From contig NZ_JAMCOS010000001.1 in assembly GCF_028069655.1 (NCBI RefSeq), forward strand, positions 774,001 through 838,000: DNA of 64,000 bases. Reading direction: 5' to 3'. Below the pieces are notes generated by a model. It was not told the origin of the DNA, ran no database searches, and saw only the letters and a program-made list of their open reading frames with translations. Positions 1 to 9,769 of this stretch are shown here, in pieces. Source of the DNA: Acidovorax sp. NCPPB 4044. GTDB lineage: Bacteria > Pseudomonadota > Gammaproteobacteria > Burkholderiales > Burkholderiaceae_C. How positions within the stretch are numbered: the stretch's first letter is position 1; each line of letters begins with the position of its first letter. Position numbers and translations under genes: made by a program.

Positions 1-151
1 CCTGAGTGAATTCGGACAGCGCCGAGGCGTGGATCACGTGCACCGCGAACGCGAGCGCCACGCCCAGCATCACCGACACCGCGGCCGCGGCGGCGCGCCA
101 GGGGTGGTGGCGCAGTTCCTGCCAGGAGAAGGTGCGGAGCAAGGCGAGCAT
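1..151 (-). CDS. ABC transporter permease, N-terminal fragment
   Basis: This is the first ~50 codons of an integral membrane permease, cut by the window edge. The ATG is at 149-151 on the minus strand. The peptide opens with a short cytoplasmic stretch (LRTFSWQELRHHPWR) and runs straight into a hydrophobic helix (VSVMLGVALAFAVHVIHA), which is typical of FtsX/MacB-type permeases. It lies downstream of an ABC ATPase on the same strand, separated by 174 bases, so the two probably form one exporter of the LolCD/MacB class. The rest of the permease, including the large periplasmic domain and the other membrane helices, lies outside the window, so the substrate cannot be judged. Confidence 0.7.
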   Translation of the reverse strand, partial: MLALLRTFSWQELRHHPWRAAAAAVSVMLGVALAFAVHVIHASALSEFTQ

Positions 152-325
152 GGGGCGATTGTGGTGCCGGCCCGCCGCCTCCCGGGGCCTCGGAGCGGCT
201 GGCAGAACTCTTCTGGCGTCGTTGCCACGTCTTGTCGTACCACTCGTACTGCCTGCGACGCAGTGCCTGGCCAGAACCGCTTCCCTGAGTTGTGTGAGCC
301 GCTCTTGAAGCGCGTGGCCGCAGGC

Positions 326-1027
<702 letters not shown>

Positions 1028-1046
1028 CGGCAGGCAAGGAAGAGGT

Positions 1047-2045
1047 TCAGCCGGCCATTCCGAGCGCCTGCAGCGCCAGCGCCACCCAGCGCCCGGTGGC
1101 GTCCGGTGCGTCGCAGGCGATGGCGCGGCGCTGCGGCATGCTGCGCAGCCAGGTGATCTGCCGCTTGGCGAGTTGCCGCGTGGCCGCGATGCCGCGCTCG
1201 CGCAGGTCGTCCAGCGGCAGCGTGCCGGTGCGCGCTTCTTCGTCCAGCGCTTCCCAGGCCTGACGGTAGCCCACGCAGCGCATGGAGGGCAGGTCCGGGT
1301 GCAGGTCGCCGCGCGCGCGCAGGCGCCGCACCTCGTCCACGAAGCCGGCCTCCAGCATGGCGTCGAAGCGCTGGGCGATGCGCCCGTGCAGCCAGGCACG
1401 GTCGGAAGGCTCCAAGGAAAAGAGCACGGATGCCGCCGATTCCATTGAATTGTTTGCTCTCTTTTTGATAGTGTGGAAACTCGACAGCGGCTGGCCCGAG
1501 ACATGCCACACCTCCAGCGCGCGCTGGATGCGCTGGCTGTCGGCGGGCGCCAGGCGTGCCGCGGTGGCGGGGTCCACGCGCGCCAGTTCCGCGTGCAGGG
1601 CGGGCCAGCCCTCGGCGGCGGCCTGGGCTTCCAGGCGGGCGCGCACGGCGGCGTCGGCGGGCGGCATGTCGTCGATGCCGTCCCACAGCGCCTTGAAATA
1701 CAGCATCGTCCCGCCCACGAGCAGCGGCAGCGCGCCGCGCGCGCGGATCTCGCCCACCAGCCGCTGCGCGTCGGCCACGAACTCCGCCGCGCTGTAGGCC
1801 TGCAGGGGATCGCGCAGGTCGATGAGGTGGTGGGGCACGGCCGCCAGTTCGTCGGCCGTGGGCTTGGCGGTGCCGATGTCCATGCCGCGGTACACGAGAG
1901 CCGAGTCCACGCTCACGATCTCCACCGGCAGGCGGCCGGACAGCGCCCGGGCCAGCGCGAGCGCGCCGGCGGTCTTGCCCGAGGCGGTGGGGCCGGCCAG
2001 CGCCAGACAGGCCGGGGACGGGGGCAGGGAAGCGGACAGGGGCAT
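1047..2045 (-). CDS. miaA: tRNA dimethylallyltransferase
   Basis: MiaA transfers a dimethylallyl group to N6 of A37 in tRNAs that read UNN codons. The 332-residue protein shows the P-loop near the N-terminus (AGPTASGKT), the substrate motif [19 protein letters not shown], the [12 protein letters not shown] segment, and the RIQRALEV helix, all typical of the family. An unusual stretch of about 15 residues (around [14 protein letters not shown]) after the [17 protein letters not shown] region is encoded by an interspersed repeat; it enlarges a surface region without breaking the frame. In enterobacteria miaA directly follows mutL. Here it keeps the same orientation, but about 4.8 kb of other genes lies between them. 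Confidence 0.95.
   Translation of the reverse strand: MPLSASLPPSPACLALAGPTASGKTAGALALARALSGRLPVEIVSVDSALVYRGMDIGTAKPTADELAAVPHHLIDLRDPLQAYSAAEFVADAQRLVGEIRARGALPLLVGGTMLYFKALWDGIDDMPPADAAVRARLEAQAAAEGWPALHAELARVDPATAARLAPADSQRIQRALEVWHVSGQPLSSFHTIKKRANNSMESAASVLFSLEPSDRAWLHGRIAQRFDAMLEAGFVDEVRRLRARGDLHPDLPSMRCVGYRQAWEALDEEARTGTLPLDDLRERGIAATRQLAKRQITWLRSMPQRRAIACDAPDATGRWVALALQALGMAG
1431..1472 (-). repeat. Interspersed palindromic repeat, copy inside miaA
   Basis: On the minus strand this reads TATCAAAAAGAGAGC, then AAACAATTCAATGGAATC and GGCGGCA. It shares the core A(A/C)TATTCAATGGA-TC-GGCGGCA with copies at 15113, 27881 and 63271. It lies in frame within miaA and encodes NNSMESAA. The A/T-rich block stands out against the surrounding GC-rich codons. 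Confidence 0.75.
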
Positions 2046-2109
2046 GGTGCCCTGAGCGTACCAGCGCCCGGCATGCCGGGCGCGGTCCTTCCGGGCGGGC
2101 GGGGAGCGT

Positions 2110-2970
<861 letters not shown>

Positions 2971-3028
2971 GGGAATTCCTTGTGGAGAGTGGTCGGGATC
3001 GCGACAATAACCACCAAACAAACTTTTC

Positions 3029-3040
3029 GTAAGTACCTAC
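3029..3040. promoter_or_regulatory. Candidate HxlR operator between qorB-like and hxlR genes
   Basis: The 84-base divergent gap contains an AT-rich island with GTAAGTACCTAC, an imperfect palindrome (10 of 12 positions match its reverse complement). It lies 15 bases before the regulator start. Operators of HxlR-type redox repressors are short palindromes built on GTA/TAC half sites, and the position suits repression of both genes. This is inference from pattern and position only. Confidence 0.4.
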
Positions 3041-3054
3041 ATAAAGGTTAGTGA

Positions 3055-3534
3055 ATGCGCCCCGTCTCAGCCTCCGATACCGACCGCGATGCCGAACCCG
3101 CCGTCGCCGACCTCCCCGAGGCCACCGTTCTCCCGGTCGAACCCACCTCCCTCGCCGCCCTGATGCGGCGCGGCGACGTGCTGGCACCCACCTGCCCCTC
3201 GCGCGAGATCCTCCAGCACGTCACCAGCCGCTGGGGCGTGCTGGTGCTGGTGGCCCTGCACGACGGCACGCTGCGCTTCAGCGAGCTGCGCCGCAAGGTG
3301 GCCGGCGTGAGCGAGCGCATGCTGGCGCAGACGCTGCAGTGGCTGGAGCGGGACGGTTTCGTGGCGCGCAAGGCCTACCCGGTCGTGCCGCCGCACGTCG
3401 AATACAGCCTCACGCCGATGGGGCGCGAAGTGGGGCTGCACGTGCAGGCGCTGGCGGACTGGATCGGTGGGCATCTGCCCGAGATCCTGGAGGCGCAGGC
3501 GCGCTCGGACGCCGTGGCGCGCGCCCGCGGCTGA
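3055..3534 (+). CDS. HxlR-family transcriptional regulator
   Basis: A 159-residue winged-helix regulator. After a variable N-terminal ~40 residues comes the HxlR signature: a conserved cysteine (APTCPSREIL), LQHVTSRWGVLVLVALHDG, RFSELRRKVAGVSERMLAQTLQWLERDGFV (recognition helix and wing), then YPVVPPHVEYSLTPMGRE. In this family the N-terminal cysteine often senses quinones or aldehydes. The gene diverges from the QorB-like reductase, so autoregulation and control of that enzyme are likely. The ATG at 3055 follows an AAGG about 9 bases upstream. The ~40-residue acidic and proline-rich N-terminal extension is longer than in many homologues, so a later start is possible. Confidence 0.88.
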   Translation: MRPVSASDTDRDAEPAVADLPEATVLPVEPTSLAALMRRGDVLAPTCPSREILQHVTSRWGVLVLVALHDGTLRFSELRRKVAGVSERMLAQTLQWLERDGFVARKAYPVVPPHVEYSLTPMGREVGLHVQALADWIGGHLPEILEAQARSDAVARARG

Positions 3535-3546
3535 GGGGCGTGCGGG

Positions 3547-4443
3547 TCAGGCGGAGGGGGCGGTGCCCGCCGGCGCGGCGGGGGCCGGCGCCTTGACCGG
3601 CACCGGCGCGACCGGGATCCGGAACAGGTCCGCCAGCGCCTCGCGGTACTGCGATTCGCCCACGCTGTTGGTGCTGTGGTGCGTGCCGCCTTCCACCAGC
3701 ACGAAGCGCTTGGGGCCCTGCGCGGCGTCGTAGAGGCGGCGGCCGAGCGACGGCGGGATCAGGCTGTCCTCGCTGCCGTGCACCACGAGCAGCGGAGAGC
3801 CGATGTGGGCCACCTTGCGCACGGATTCGAAGCGCTGCGTGATGAGGCCGGAGATCGGCAGCCAGCCCCATTTGAAGGTGGCCACCACTTCGGGGATGTT
3901 GGTGAAGGTGCCCTCCACGATGGTGCCGCGCTCGTCGGGCACCATGGCGGCCAGGTCGATGGCGATGGCCCCGCCGAGCGAGTGGCCGAAGATGTAGCGC
4001 GGGCTGGCGGGTGCGCGCGCCGCCAGCCAGTCCCAGGCGGCCCGCGCGTCTTCCAGCGCGGTGCTCTCCGAGGGCAGCGCGGGGCTGCTGCGGCCGAACC
4101 CGCGGTAGTCCACGGCCAGCACCGAAAAGCCCATCTCCTTCATGCGCCGCATGCGCCCGGCCGATCCGGAGACGTTCCAGCGTGCGCCGTGCAGGTAGAG
4201 CAGCACCGGCGCGTCGGCACGCTCGGAGGGCAGCCACAGGCCATGCAGTTTCTCCGGCTTGCCGGAGGCGCGCGAATCGAAGGCGATCCAGACGTCTTCC
4301 ATGTCGTCGGTGGACTGCGCGCCGCCCCAGGCCCGGTCGCTGGGCTGGAAGATCCATTCGCGCTGCTTCGCATCGAGGGTGGCACAGCCCGCCGTCACTG
4401 CGAGGGCGAGCGCAAGGGAGGAAAAGAGGGGCCAGCGTTTCAT
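3547..4443 (-). CDS. Alpha/beta-hydrolase lipoprotein
   Basis: A 298-residue serine hydrolase with a lipoprotein signal: MKRWPLF, a hydrophobic stretch, then a VTAGC lipobox with Cys20. The fold carries an oxyanion-hole strand (LYLHGARWNVSG), the nucleophile elbow GHSLGG, the acid in VVHGSEDSLIPP and the histidine in EGGTHHST, so a full catalytic triad is visible. It resembles the BEM46/ABHD13 branch of membrane-anchored hydrolases, whose substrates are mostly unknown (acyl esters or thioesters). The ATG at 4441-4443 was chosen because it places the signal peptide at the N-terminus; longer readings give a proline-rich extension with no signal. It is convergent with hxlR, 12 bases away. Confidence 0.85.
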   Translation of the reverse strand: MKRWPLFSSLALALAVTAGCATLDAKQREWIFQPSDRAWGGAQSTDDMEDVWIAFDSRASGKPEKLHGLWLPSERADAPVLLYLHGARWNVSGSAGRMRRMKEMGFSVLAVDYRGFGRSSPALPSESTALEDARAAWDWLAARAPASPRYIFGHSLGGAIAIDLAAMVPDERGTIVEGTFTNIPEVVATFKWGWLPISGLITQRFESVRKVAHIGSPLLVVHGSEDSLIPPSLGRRLYDAAQGPKRFVLVEGGTHHSTNSVGESQYREALADLFRIPVAPVPVKAPAPAAPAGTAPSA

Positions 4444-4870
4444 CGGAAGGACAGAGTCGGCTCGGGTGGAGAAAGTTCGGCAGGCCTTTGCGGGCCGGGC
4501 CACCGCCGGAGGGCCGGGGTTTGCTATGGTTTGGATAGCGCTCCGGGGCCGTGCGGCGTGCGGGCCCCGGGGGCCATGCAGCAAAAAACGCACCATGGCG
4601 CACCGGGTTGACGGGCCAAACCCCTGAAATGCCCCCGGGAAGACCCGCTCTTCGGGCCCTCCGGCGCCCGGGCCGCGGCGGCGGGAGGTGGCCTCGCCCG
4701 CGACCGGCCGTGCGTGCCATCATCGGCGGCGGCCCGGGATGGGGCGCGCGGTGGGGGCACGGGCACCGATCGGGTGCAGAGGCCCGGGCCGCGCCTGCCG
4801 TCACCGGGCTGTCATGCGGCGCCGCCAGAGTGGCGCCTTTGCGATCGACCATCCCGAGGAGAAGAGACAC
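4444..4870. other. Intergenic region with divergent promoters and a short hairpin
   Basis: This 427-base gap separates the hydrolase lipoprotein (minus) from the phosphodiesterase (plus). I see no credible gene in it; the small open frames have no start signals or recognisable protein. It holds a GCTAT-ggtttgg-ATAGC hairpin at 4523-4539, preceded by TTT, which matches the hairpin half of the interspersed repeat (compare 27903-27922). The last bases before 4871 include GAGGAGAAGAGACAC, a good ribosome binding site for the phosphodiesterase. Confidence 0.6.
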
Positions 4871-6097
4871 ATGACGACCCATGCATCCGCGCGCCGCCCG
4901 GCCGGCGCCACCGCTTTCGCGCGCCGCCGGCCCGCTGCCGCCGCCCGCGTGGCGCTCGCCGCCCTGGCGGCCGGAGCCGCGCTGTCGGCCTGCGGCGGCA
5001 ACGACGACGATGCGCAGCCCACGCTGAACGGCGGCAAGGCCCTGGTGATCGGCCACCGCGGCGCGGCCGGCTACCTGCCCGACCACACGCTGGAGGGCTA
5101 CCGGCGCGGCATCGAGCTGGGCGCGGACTTCATCGAGCCGGACCTCGTCGCCACCAAGGACGGCGTGCTCATCGCCCGGCACGAGCCCAATATCACCACC
5201 ACCACCGACGTGGCCCAGCGCCCCGAGTTCGCCAGCCGCAAGACCCGCAGGGCGGTGGACGGCGTGCAGGAAGAGGGCTGGTTCGCCTCCGACTTCACGC
5301 TGGCCGAGATCAAGACGCTGCGCGCCATCCAGCCGTTGCCGGACCGCGACCAGTCCTTCAACGGCCGCTTCCAGATCCCCACGCTGGTCGAGGTGCTGGA
5401 CCTCGCCCGCACCGAGGGCACGCGGGCCGGCCGCACGGTGGGCGTCTACATCGAGACCAAGCACCCCACCTACCACGCCAACCTGAACCTGAAGCTCGAG
5501 GACCGGCTGCTCGCCACGCTGTCGCAGTACGGCTACACCACCGCGGCCTCGCCCGTGATGGTGCAGTCGTTCGAGGTGTCCAACCTCAAGTACCTGCGCA
5601 CCAGGACGCAGGTGCGCCTCGTGCAGCTCGTGGACGGCAACGACGTGAAGGCCGACGGCAGCATCGATCTGACCGCGCCCTACGACAAGCCGTACGACTT
5701 CGCGGTGGCGGGCGACCGGCGCACCTTTGCCACGCTGCTCACGCCCGAGGGCCTGCGCGAGGTCAAGACCTATGCCGACGGCATCGGCCCCTGGAAGCCC
5801 TACCTGATCCCGACGCGTCTGAAGGACGACAACAACGACGGCAAGCCCGACGACCTCAATGGCGACGGCGTGATCGACGAACGCGACCGCGTGACGATGG
5901 CCCCCACCCGCGTGGTGGCCGATGCCCACGCGGCGGGGCTGTTCGTGCACCCCTATACGTTCCGCAGCGAAGCCAAGCGCCTGGCCTCGGACTACAAGGG
6001 CGACCCGAAGGCCGAATACCGCCTGTTCTACCGCCTGGGCGTGGACGGCGTGTTCTCGGACTTCCCCGACCAGGCCAAGGCCGCGCGCGACAACTGA
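4871..6097 (+). CDS. glpQ: Glycerophosphodiester phosphodiesterase, lipoprotein
   Basis: A 408-residue GlpQ-type enzyme that hydrolyses deacylated phospholipids such as glycerophosphocholine to glycerol-3-phosphate and an alcohol. The N-terminus is arginine-rich, followed by a hydrophobic segment and a lipobox ([11 protein letters not shown]), so it is probably anchored in the outer membrane. The GDPD core is clear: [20 protein letters not shown], then the metal ligands in [29 protein letters not shown] carries the next acidic ligand, and VHPYTFRSE is near the C-terminus. Around residues 319-340 an aspartate/asparagine-rich stretch ([18 protein letters not shown]) looks like a dockerin-type calcium loop. 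The start at 4871 is fixed by GAGGAG upstream. Confidence 0.92.
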   Translation: MTTHASARRPAGATAFARRRPAAAARVALAALAAGAALSACGGNDDDAQPTLNGGKALVIGHRGAAGYLPDHTLEGYRRGIELGADFIEPDLVATKDGVLIARHEPNITTTTDVAQRPEFASRKTRRAVDGVQEEGWFASDFTLAEIKTLRAIQPLPDRDQSFNGRFQIPTLVEVLDLARTEGTRAGRTVGVYIETKHPTYHANLNLKLEDRLLATLSQYGYTTAASPVMVQSFEVSNLKYLRTRTQVRLVQLVDGNDVKADGSIDLTAPYDKPYDFAVAGDRRTFATLLTPEGLREVKTYADGIGPWKPYLIPTRLKDDNNDGKPDDLNGDGVIDERDRVTMAPTRVVADAHAAGLFVHPYTFRSEAKRLASDYKGDPKAEYRLFYRLGVDGVFSDFPDQAKAARDN

Positions 6098-6133
6098 CGG
6101 CGGCCCGCCGGCGCTCGTTGGCTCAGAACGTTC

Positions 6134-6820
6134 TCAGAAGCTGCGCTTGACGCCCAGGCTCAGCAGCGTCCGGCCCTTGCGGCGGCCCACGAGGCCGTCG
6201 AGCTGCCAGCCCGGCGCCCATTCCCAGAGCGCGCCGGTCTGGTAGGTGGGCGGGCCGTCGCGCTCGCCGAAGGCCTCCACGTGCGCCGTGACGGCGCCCC
6301 AGGCCGACTCCAGCGCCACGCCCCAGGTCGGGCGCCAGTGGCGGTCGGGCGTGTGCATCGCGCCCAGGTTCGCGTGCACCGCGCCCCAGGAGGCCACGCA
6401 GGTGCCGAGCGCCGTGAGCGCGAGGGTGCTGCCGTTCTCGCGGTAGGCATGGACCAGGCCGGCGCTGGAGGCCGCATGGCAGCCGCGCTCGGGCGGCGGG
6501 GTCCACTGCCATTTGGCCTGCACGCCGCTCAGCGTGGTGTGGCCGTGCAGGTCCCGGGCCAGCAGCGCGCCGAGTTCCAGCCCCGGCAGTGCCTGCGGGG
6601 CATAGGCCGGCGCGGCGAAGACCGCGCCGCGCTCCTGGTGCACGCCCTCCCACCACACTTCCACATGGCCCTCGCCGGGGGCGTTCACGCCGGCATCGTC
6701 CACCGTGAGCGGGCGGCCCGCATGCACGTGCGAAGCGCTGGCCGCCAGCGTGGCCAGCGCTGCGATGCCATGCGCCGCGCAGGCGGCCCGCAGGCGGTAA
6801 GGGTGGTGGCGAGCGGGCAT
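6134..6820 (-). CDS. Predicted outer-membrane or periplasmic protein, unknown function
   Basis: A 228-residue protein with a cleavable signal peptide (hydrophobic GIAALATLAASASHVHA, residues ~18-34). No family was recognised with certainty. The mature part has alternating polar/aromatic strands, for example GHVEVWWEGVHQ, TLSGVQAKWQWTP, SWGAVHANLGAMH and GAVTAHVEAFGE. It ends in SLGVKRSF, and a terminal phenylalanine after an amphipathic strand is the classical outer-membrane beta-barrel signature. The ATG at 6818-6820 lies 35 bases after the mutL stop, so the gene is probably read with mutL. Barrel identity is inference; a copper/metal-resistance type outer-membrane protein is one alternative. 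Confidence 0.65.
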   Translation of the reverse strand: MPARHHPYRLRAACAAHGIAALATLAASASHVHAGRPLTVDDAGVNAPGEGHVEVWWEGVHQERGAVFAAPAYAPQALPGLELGALLARDLHGHTTLSGVQAKWQWTPPPERGCHAASSAGLVHAYRENGSTLALTALGTCVASWGAVHANLGAMHTPDRHWRPTWGVALESAWGAVTAHVEAFGERDGPPTYQTGALWEWAPGWQLDGLVGRRKGRTLLSLGVKRSF

Positions 6821-6855
6821 GGCAGGGTCTCCCGGGAAAGGGGCGGGGCAGGGGC

Positions 6856-8940
6856 TCAGCGCCCCCGCAGGAACAGGGCGTCGAGTTCGCGCATCGACAG
6901 CTGCCGCCAGGTCGGCCGGCCGTGGTTGCACTGGTCGGAGCGTTCGGTCACTTCCATCTGGCGCAGCAGCGCGTTCATTTCGTCGATCGTGAGGCGCCGG
7001 TGGGCGCGCACCGCGCCGTGGCAGGCCATGGTGCCGAGGATCTCGTTGCGGGCGCGCTGCACCACGGTGCTGGCGTCGTGCGCCGCCAGCTCGGCCAGCA
7101 CGCTGCGCGCCAGCTCCACCGCATCGCCCTGCGCGAGCGTGGTGGGCACCGCGCGCACCGCCAGCGTGCGCGGCGAGAAGGGCGACACCTCCATGCCCAG
7201 CACCGAGAGCGTTTCGGCATGGGCCTCCGCCGTGGCCACCTCTTCGGGCGTGGCGGCGAAGGTGGCCGGGATCAGCAGCGGCTGGCTGGCGATGCGCTCG
7301 CTGGCATCCACCTGCGACTTGAGGCGCTCATACACGATGCGTTCGTGCGCGGCATGCATGTCCACGATCACCAGACCCTGAGCGTTCTCCGCCAGGATGT
7401 ACACCCCCTGGATCTGCGCCACCGCCCGCCCCAGCGGCCACGCCTCCTCCGAGGCCGCAGGCGCGTTGCCGGACGCAGCGGCGGCCGGTGGCGGGAAGGC
7501 CTGCGCGCCTGCTGCCGCGGCGGCGTCACCATCGGCCGGCGCCGCGGGCTGCCGTGCGCCGGCACCCTCTGCCGCACCGGCCAGGCCCGCCTGCGGCCAC
7601 CCATCGCGCGCCGGGACGGCATCGGGCGCACCGAAGGCGGCGGCGCCCGCTCCCGCCGCCGGAGCGGCCGCGGGCGCCGGGTCGCGGCGTCCCCAGAGGG
7701 CTTCGAGGTCGCTGACCCGGTGACCGGGCCGTGCTTCAAAAGGTATAGCAGACTGTCTGATGAATCCGGCGGCATGGAGCGGTTTTGGCTCCAAAGATAC
7801 CGCCGGGCTGCCGGTGGGCGTGCCGTCGGCCGCTACGGCCGCCGTCTGGGCCGCCAGCGCCTGGGCCCGCGGCACCGCCAGGGCGTTCTCCACCGCATGC
7901 CGCACGGCCTGGTGCACTTCGCGGCTGTCGCGAAAGCGCACCTCGATCTTGGTGGGATGCACGTTCACGTCCACGCGCATCGGGTCGATGGACACGTAGA
8001 GCGCGTACACGGGCTGCTTCTGGCCATGCAGCACGTCTTCGTAGGCGCTGCGGGCCGCGTGGGTGAGCACCTTGTCGCGCACGAAGCGGCCGTTCACGTA
8101 GCAGAACTGCTGGTCGGCGCGCGATCGGGCCGCGTCCGGCAGGCCTGCGCGGCCCCAGACCGTGACTGCACCCGAGCGGTGCTGCACGGGCACGGAATCG
8201 CGCAGGAAATCCTCGCCCAGCACGTCCGAGAGGCGCCGCGCGAGCGCGGCCTCCAGGGCGGCCGGGTCCGGTGCCGCATCGGCGTCTGCCTCCGAACGGG
8301 GCCCGTCGCCCAGTGCCTGGGTGGCGCGCCATTGCTCCACCAGCTTGCCCTCGTGCCAGATCGCAAAGCCCACGTCCGGGCGTGCCAGCGCATGGCGGCG
8401 CACCGCCTCGATGCAGTGGGCAAGTTCGGTGGCATCCGTCTTCAGGAACTTGCGGCGCGCGGGCGTGGAGAAGAACAGTTCCTTCACCTCCACCGTGGTG
8501 CCGCGGCTGCGAGCGGCCGGGCGCAGTTCGCCGCTGCGGGCGTCGAGCAGGAAGGCCGTCGGCCGGTCTTCGGTGCGCGAGAGCAGCGCCATCTCGGACA
8601 CCGACGCGACGGCGGCCAGGGCCTCGCCCCGGAACCCCATGGTCGCCACCGATTCCAGGTCGTGCAGGTTGGTGATCTTGCTGGTGGCGTGCCGCCGCAG
8701 GGCGACCGGCAGCTCCTCGGGCGGAATGCCGCTGCCGTCGTCTTCCACCGCGATGAGGCGCACGCCGCCGGCCAGCAGCCGCACGGTGACCTGCGTGGCG
8801 CCCGCGTCGAGCGCGTTGTCCACCAGCTCGCGCACGGCCGACGCGGGCCGTTCCACCACTTCGCCTGCGGCGATCTGGCTGATCAGTTCATCGGGCAGAT
8901 CGCGGATGGGGCGGCGTGGCGCGGCGGGCTCTGTGGTCAT
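6856..8940 (-). CDS. mutL: DNA mismatch repair protein MutL
   Basis: A 694-residue MutL. The N-terminal GHKL ATPase is complete: ELISQIAAGEVVERPASAVRELVDNALDAGA (read as successive motifs), DDGSGIP, TMGFRGEALAAVASVS and the HPTKIEVRF segment. A long Ala/Pro/Gly-rich linker (about residues 385-500) joins the C-terminal dimerisation domain. That domain has DMHAAHERIVYE at residues 527-538, which fits the nuclease motif D-x-H-A-x2-E-x4-E, plus ACHGAVR and CNHGRPTW. It is therefore probably an endonuclease-type MutL rather than the E. coli type that depends on MutH. An interspersed repeat contributes codons near the start of the linker (HAAGFIRQSAIPF). The start ATG is at 8938-8940. Confidence 0.96.
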   Translation of the reverse strand: MTTEPAAPRRPIRDLPDELISQIAAGEVVERPASAVRELVDNALDAGATQVTVRLLAGGVRLIAVEDDGSGIPPEELPVALRRHATSKITNLHDLESVATMGFRGEALAAVASVSEMALLSRTEDRPTAFLLDARSGELRPAARSRGTTVEVKELFFSTPARRKFLKTDATELAHCIEAVRRHALARPDVGFAIWHEGKLVEQWRATQALGDGPRSEADADAAPDPAALEAALARRLSDVLGEDFLRDSVPVQHRSGAVTVWGRAGLPDAARSRADQQFCYVNGRFVRDKVLTHAARSAYEDVLHGQKQPVYALYVSIDPMRVDVNVHPTKIEVRFRDSREVHQAVRHAVENALAVPRAQALAAQTAAVAADGTPTGSPAVSLEPKPLHAAGFIRQSAIPFEARPGHRVSDLEALWGRRDPAPAAAPAAGAGAAAFGAPDAVPARDGWPQAGLAGAAEGAGARQPAAPADGDAAAAAGAQAFPPPAAAASGNAPAASEEAWPLGRAVAQIQGVYILAENAQGLVIVDMHAAHERIVYERLKSQVDASERIASQPLLIPATFAATPEEVATAEAHAETLSVLGMEVSPFSPRTLAVRAVPTTLAQGDAVELARSVLAELAAHDASTVVQRARNEILGTMACHGAVRAHRRLTIDEMNALLRQMEVTERSDQCNHGRPTWRQLSMRELDALFLRGR
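7744..7780 (+). repeat. Interspersed repeat, degenerate copy inside mutL
   Basis: TATAGCAGACTGTCTGATGA followed by ATCCGGCGGCATGGAGC. This matches the TAGCAAACTATTCAATGGATCCGGCGGCA consensus with several changes. It sits antisense within the mutL linker, where the protein reads HAAGFIRQSAI. The surrounding TTCAAAAGG...TTTGGCTCCAAAGATAC is also AT-richer than the neighbourhood. Confidence 0.55.
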
Positions 8941-9072
8941 TGGGCGGCATTGTAGGCAGTGCGGTTAGAGTGATGCGCCGCGCCGGCGGGTGCCCTGCCG
9001 CCCGCCGGGGCCGGGGCGCTCCGGTGCGCCGCCCCTTCCGCTTCCTTTTGCATTCCTCCCGAAGGTCCCGCC

Positions 9073-9726
9073 TTGGAAATCATCCAGTTCCTCATCGATT
9101 TCATCCTGCACGTCGACAAGCACCTCGCGGCCTTCGTGGCCGCCTATGGCCCCTGGGTGTACGCGTTGCTGTTCATCATCGTCTTCGTGGAAACCGGCGT
9201 GGTCGTCATGCCGTTCCTGCCCGGCGACTCGCTGCTCTTCATCGTGGGGGCGCTCTGCGGCGCGGGGCTCATGAGCTTCCCCATCGCCTGCACCGTGCTG
9301 CTGGTGGCCGCCATCCTGGGCGACCAGTGCAACTACACCATCGGCCGCTACTTCGGCCCCAAGGTCTTCCAGTGGCCCGATTCGCGCTGGTTCAACCGCC
9401 GCGCGTTCGACCAGGCCCATGCGTTCTACGAACGCTACGGCGGCGTGACCATCGTGATCGCGCGCTTCATGCCCTTCATCCGCACCTTCGCGCCGTTCGT
9501 GGCGGGCGTGGCCGAGATGAACCGCGCGAAGTTCACGGCCTACAACGTGGGCGGCGCGCTGTTGTGGGTGCTGGGCATCTGCACGGCGGGCTATTTCTTC
9601 GGCAACTTCCCGTGGGTGCAGGCCAACCTGGACAAGATCATCTGGGCGCTGATCCTCGTGCCCGGCCTGATCGCTTTGTTCGGCGCCTGGCGCGCCGGCC
9701 GCCAGCAGGCGGCCCGGACGGTCTGA
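9073..9726 (+). CDS. DedA-family membrane protein
   Basis: A 217-residue inner-membrane protein of the DedA/VTT superfamily; members include undecaprenyl-phosphate and phospholipid translocases or scramblases. Characteristic pieces are VFVETGVVVMPFLPGDSLLF, then LGDQCNYTIGRYFG, then GGVTIVIARFMPFIRTFAPFVAG; the last two arginines and the re-entrant glycines/prolines are family hallmarks. There are about five hydrophobic segments, and the C-terminus is basic. The start is a TTG at 9073 with GAAGG 9 bases upstream; no ATG is available before the first membrane segment. It is divergent from mutL across a 132-base gap. Confidence 0.9.
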   Translation: MEIIQFLIDFILHVDKHLAAFVAAYGPWVYALLFIIVFVETGVVVMPFLPGDSLLFIVGALCGAGLMSFPIACTVLLVAAILGDQCNYTIGRYFGPKVFQWPDSRWFNRRAFDQAHAFYERYGGVTIVIARFMPFIRTFAPFVAGVAEMNRAKFTAYNVGGALLWVLGICTAGYFFGNFPWVQANLDKIIWALILVPGLIALFGAWRAGRQQAARTV

Positions 9727-9769
9727 ACGCGGACCCGGCGCGGCATTCCCGCCGCCGGGGGCTTTTCCG

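Noticed and set aside
3410..5950. Very long open frame on the minus strand (846 codons)
   Set aside because: It crosses the convergent hydrolase and phosphodiesterase genes in a shadow frame, has no recognisable domain and is explained by the high GC content, which makes stop codons rare.
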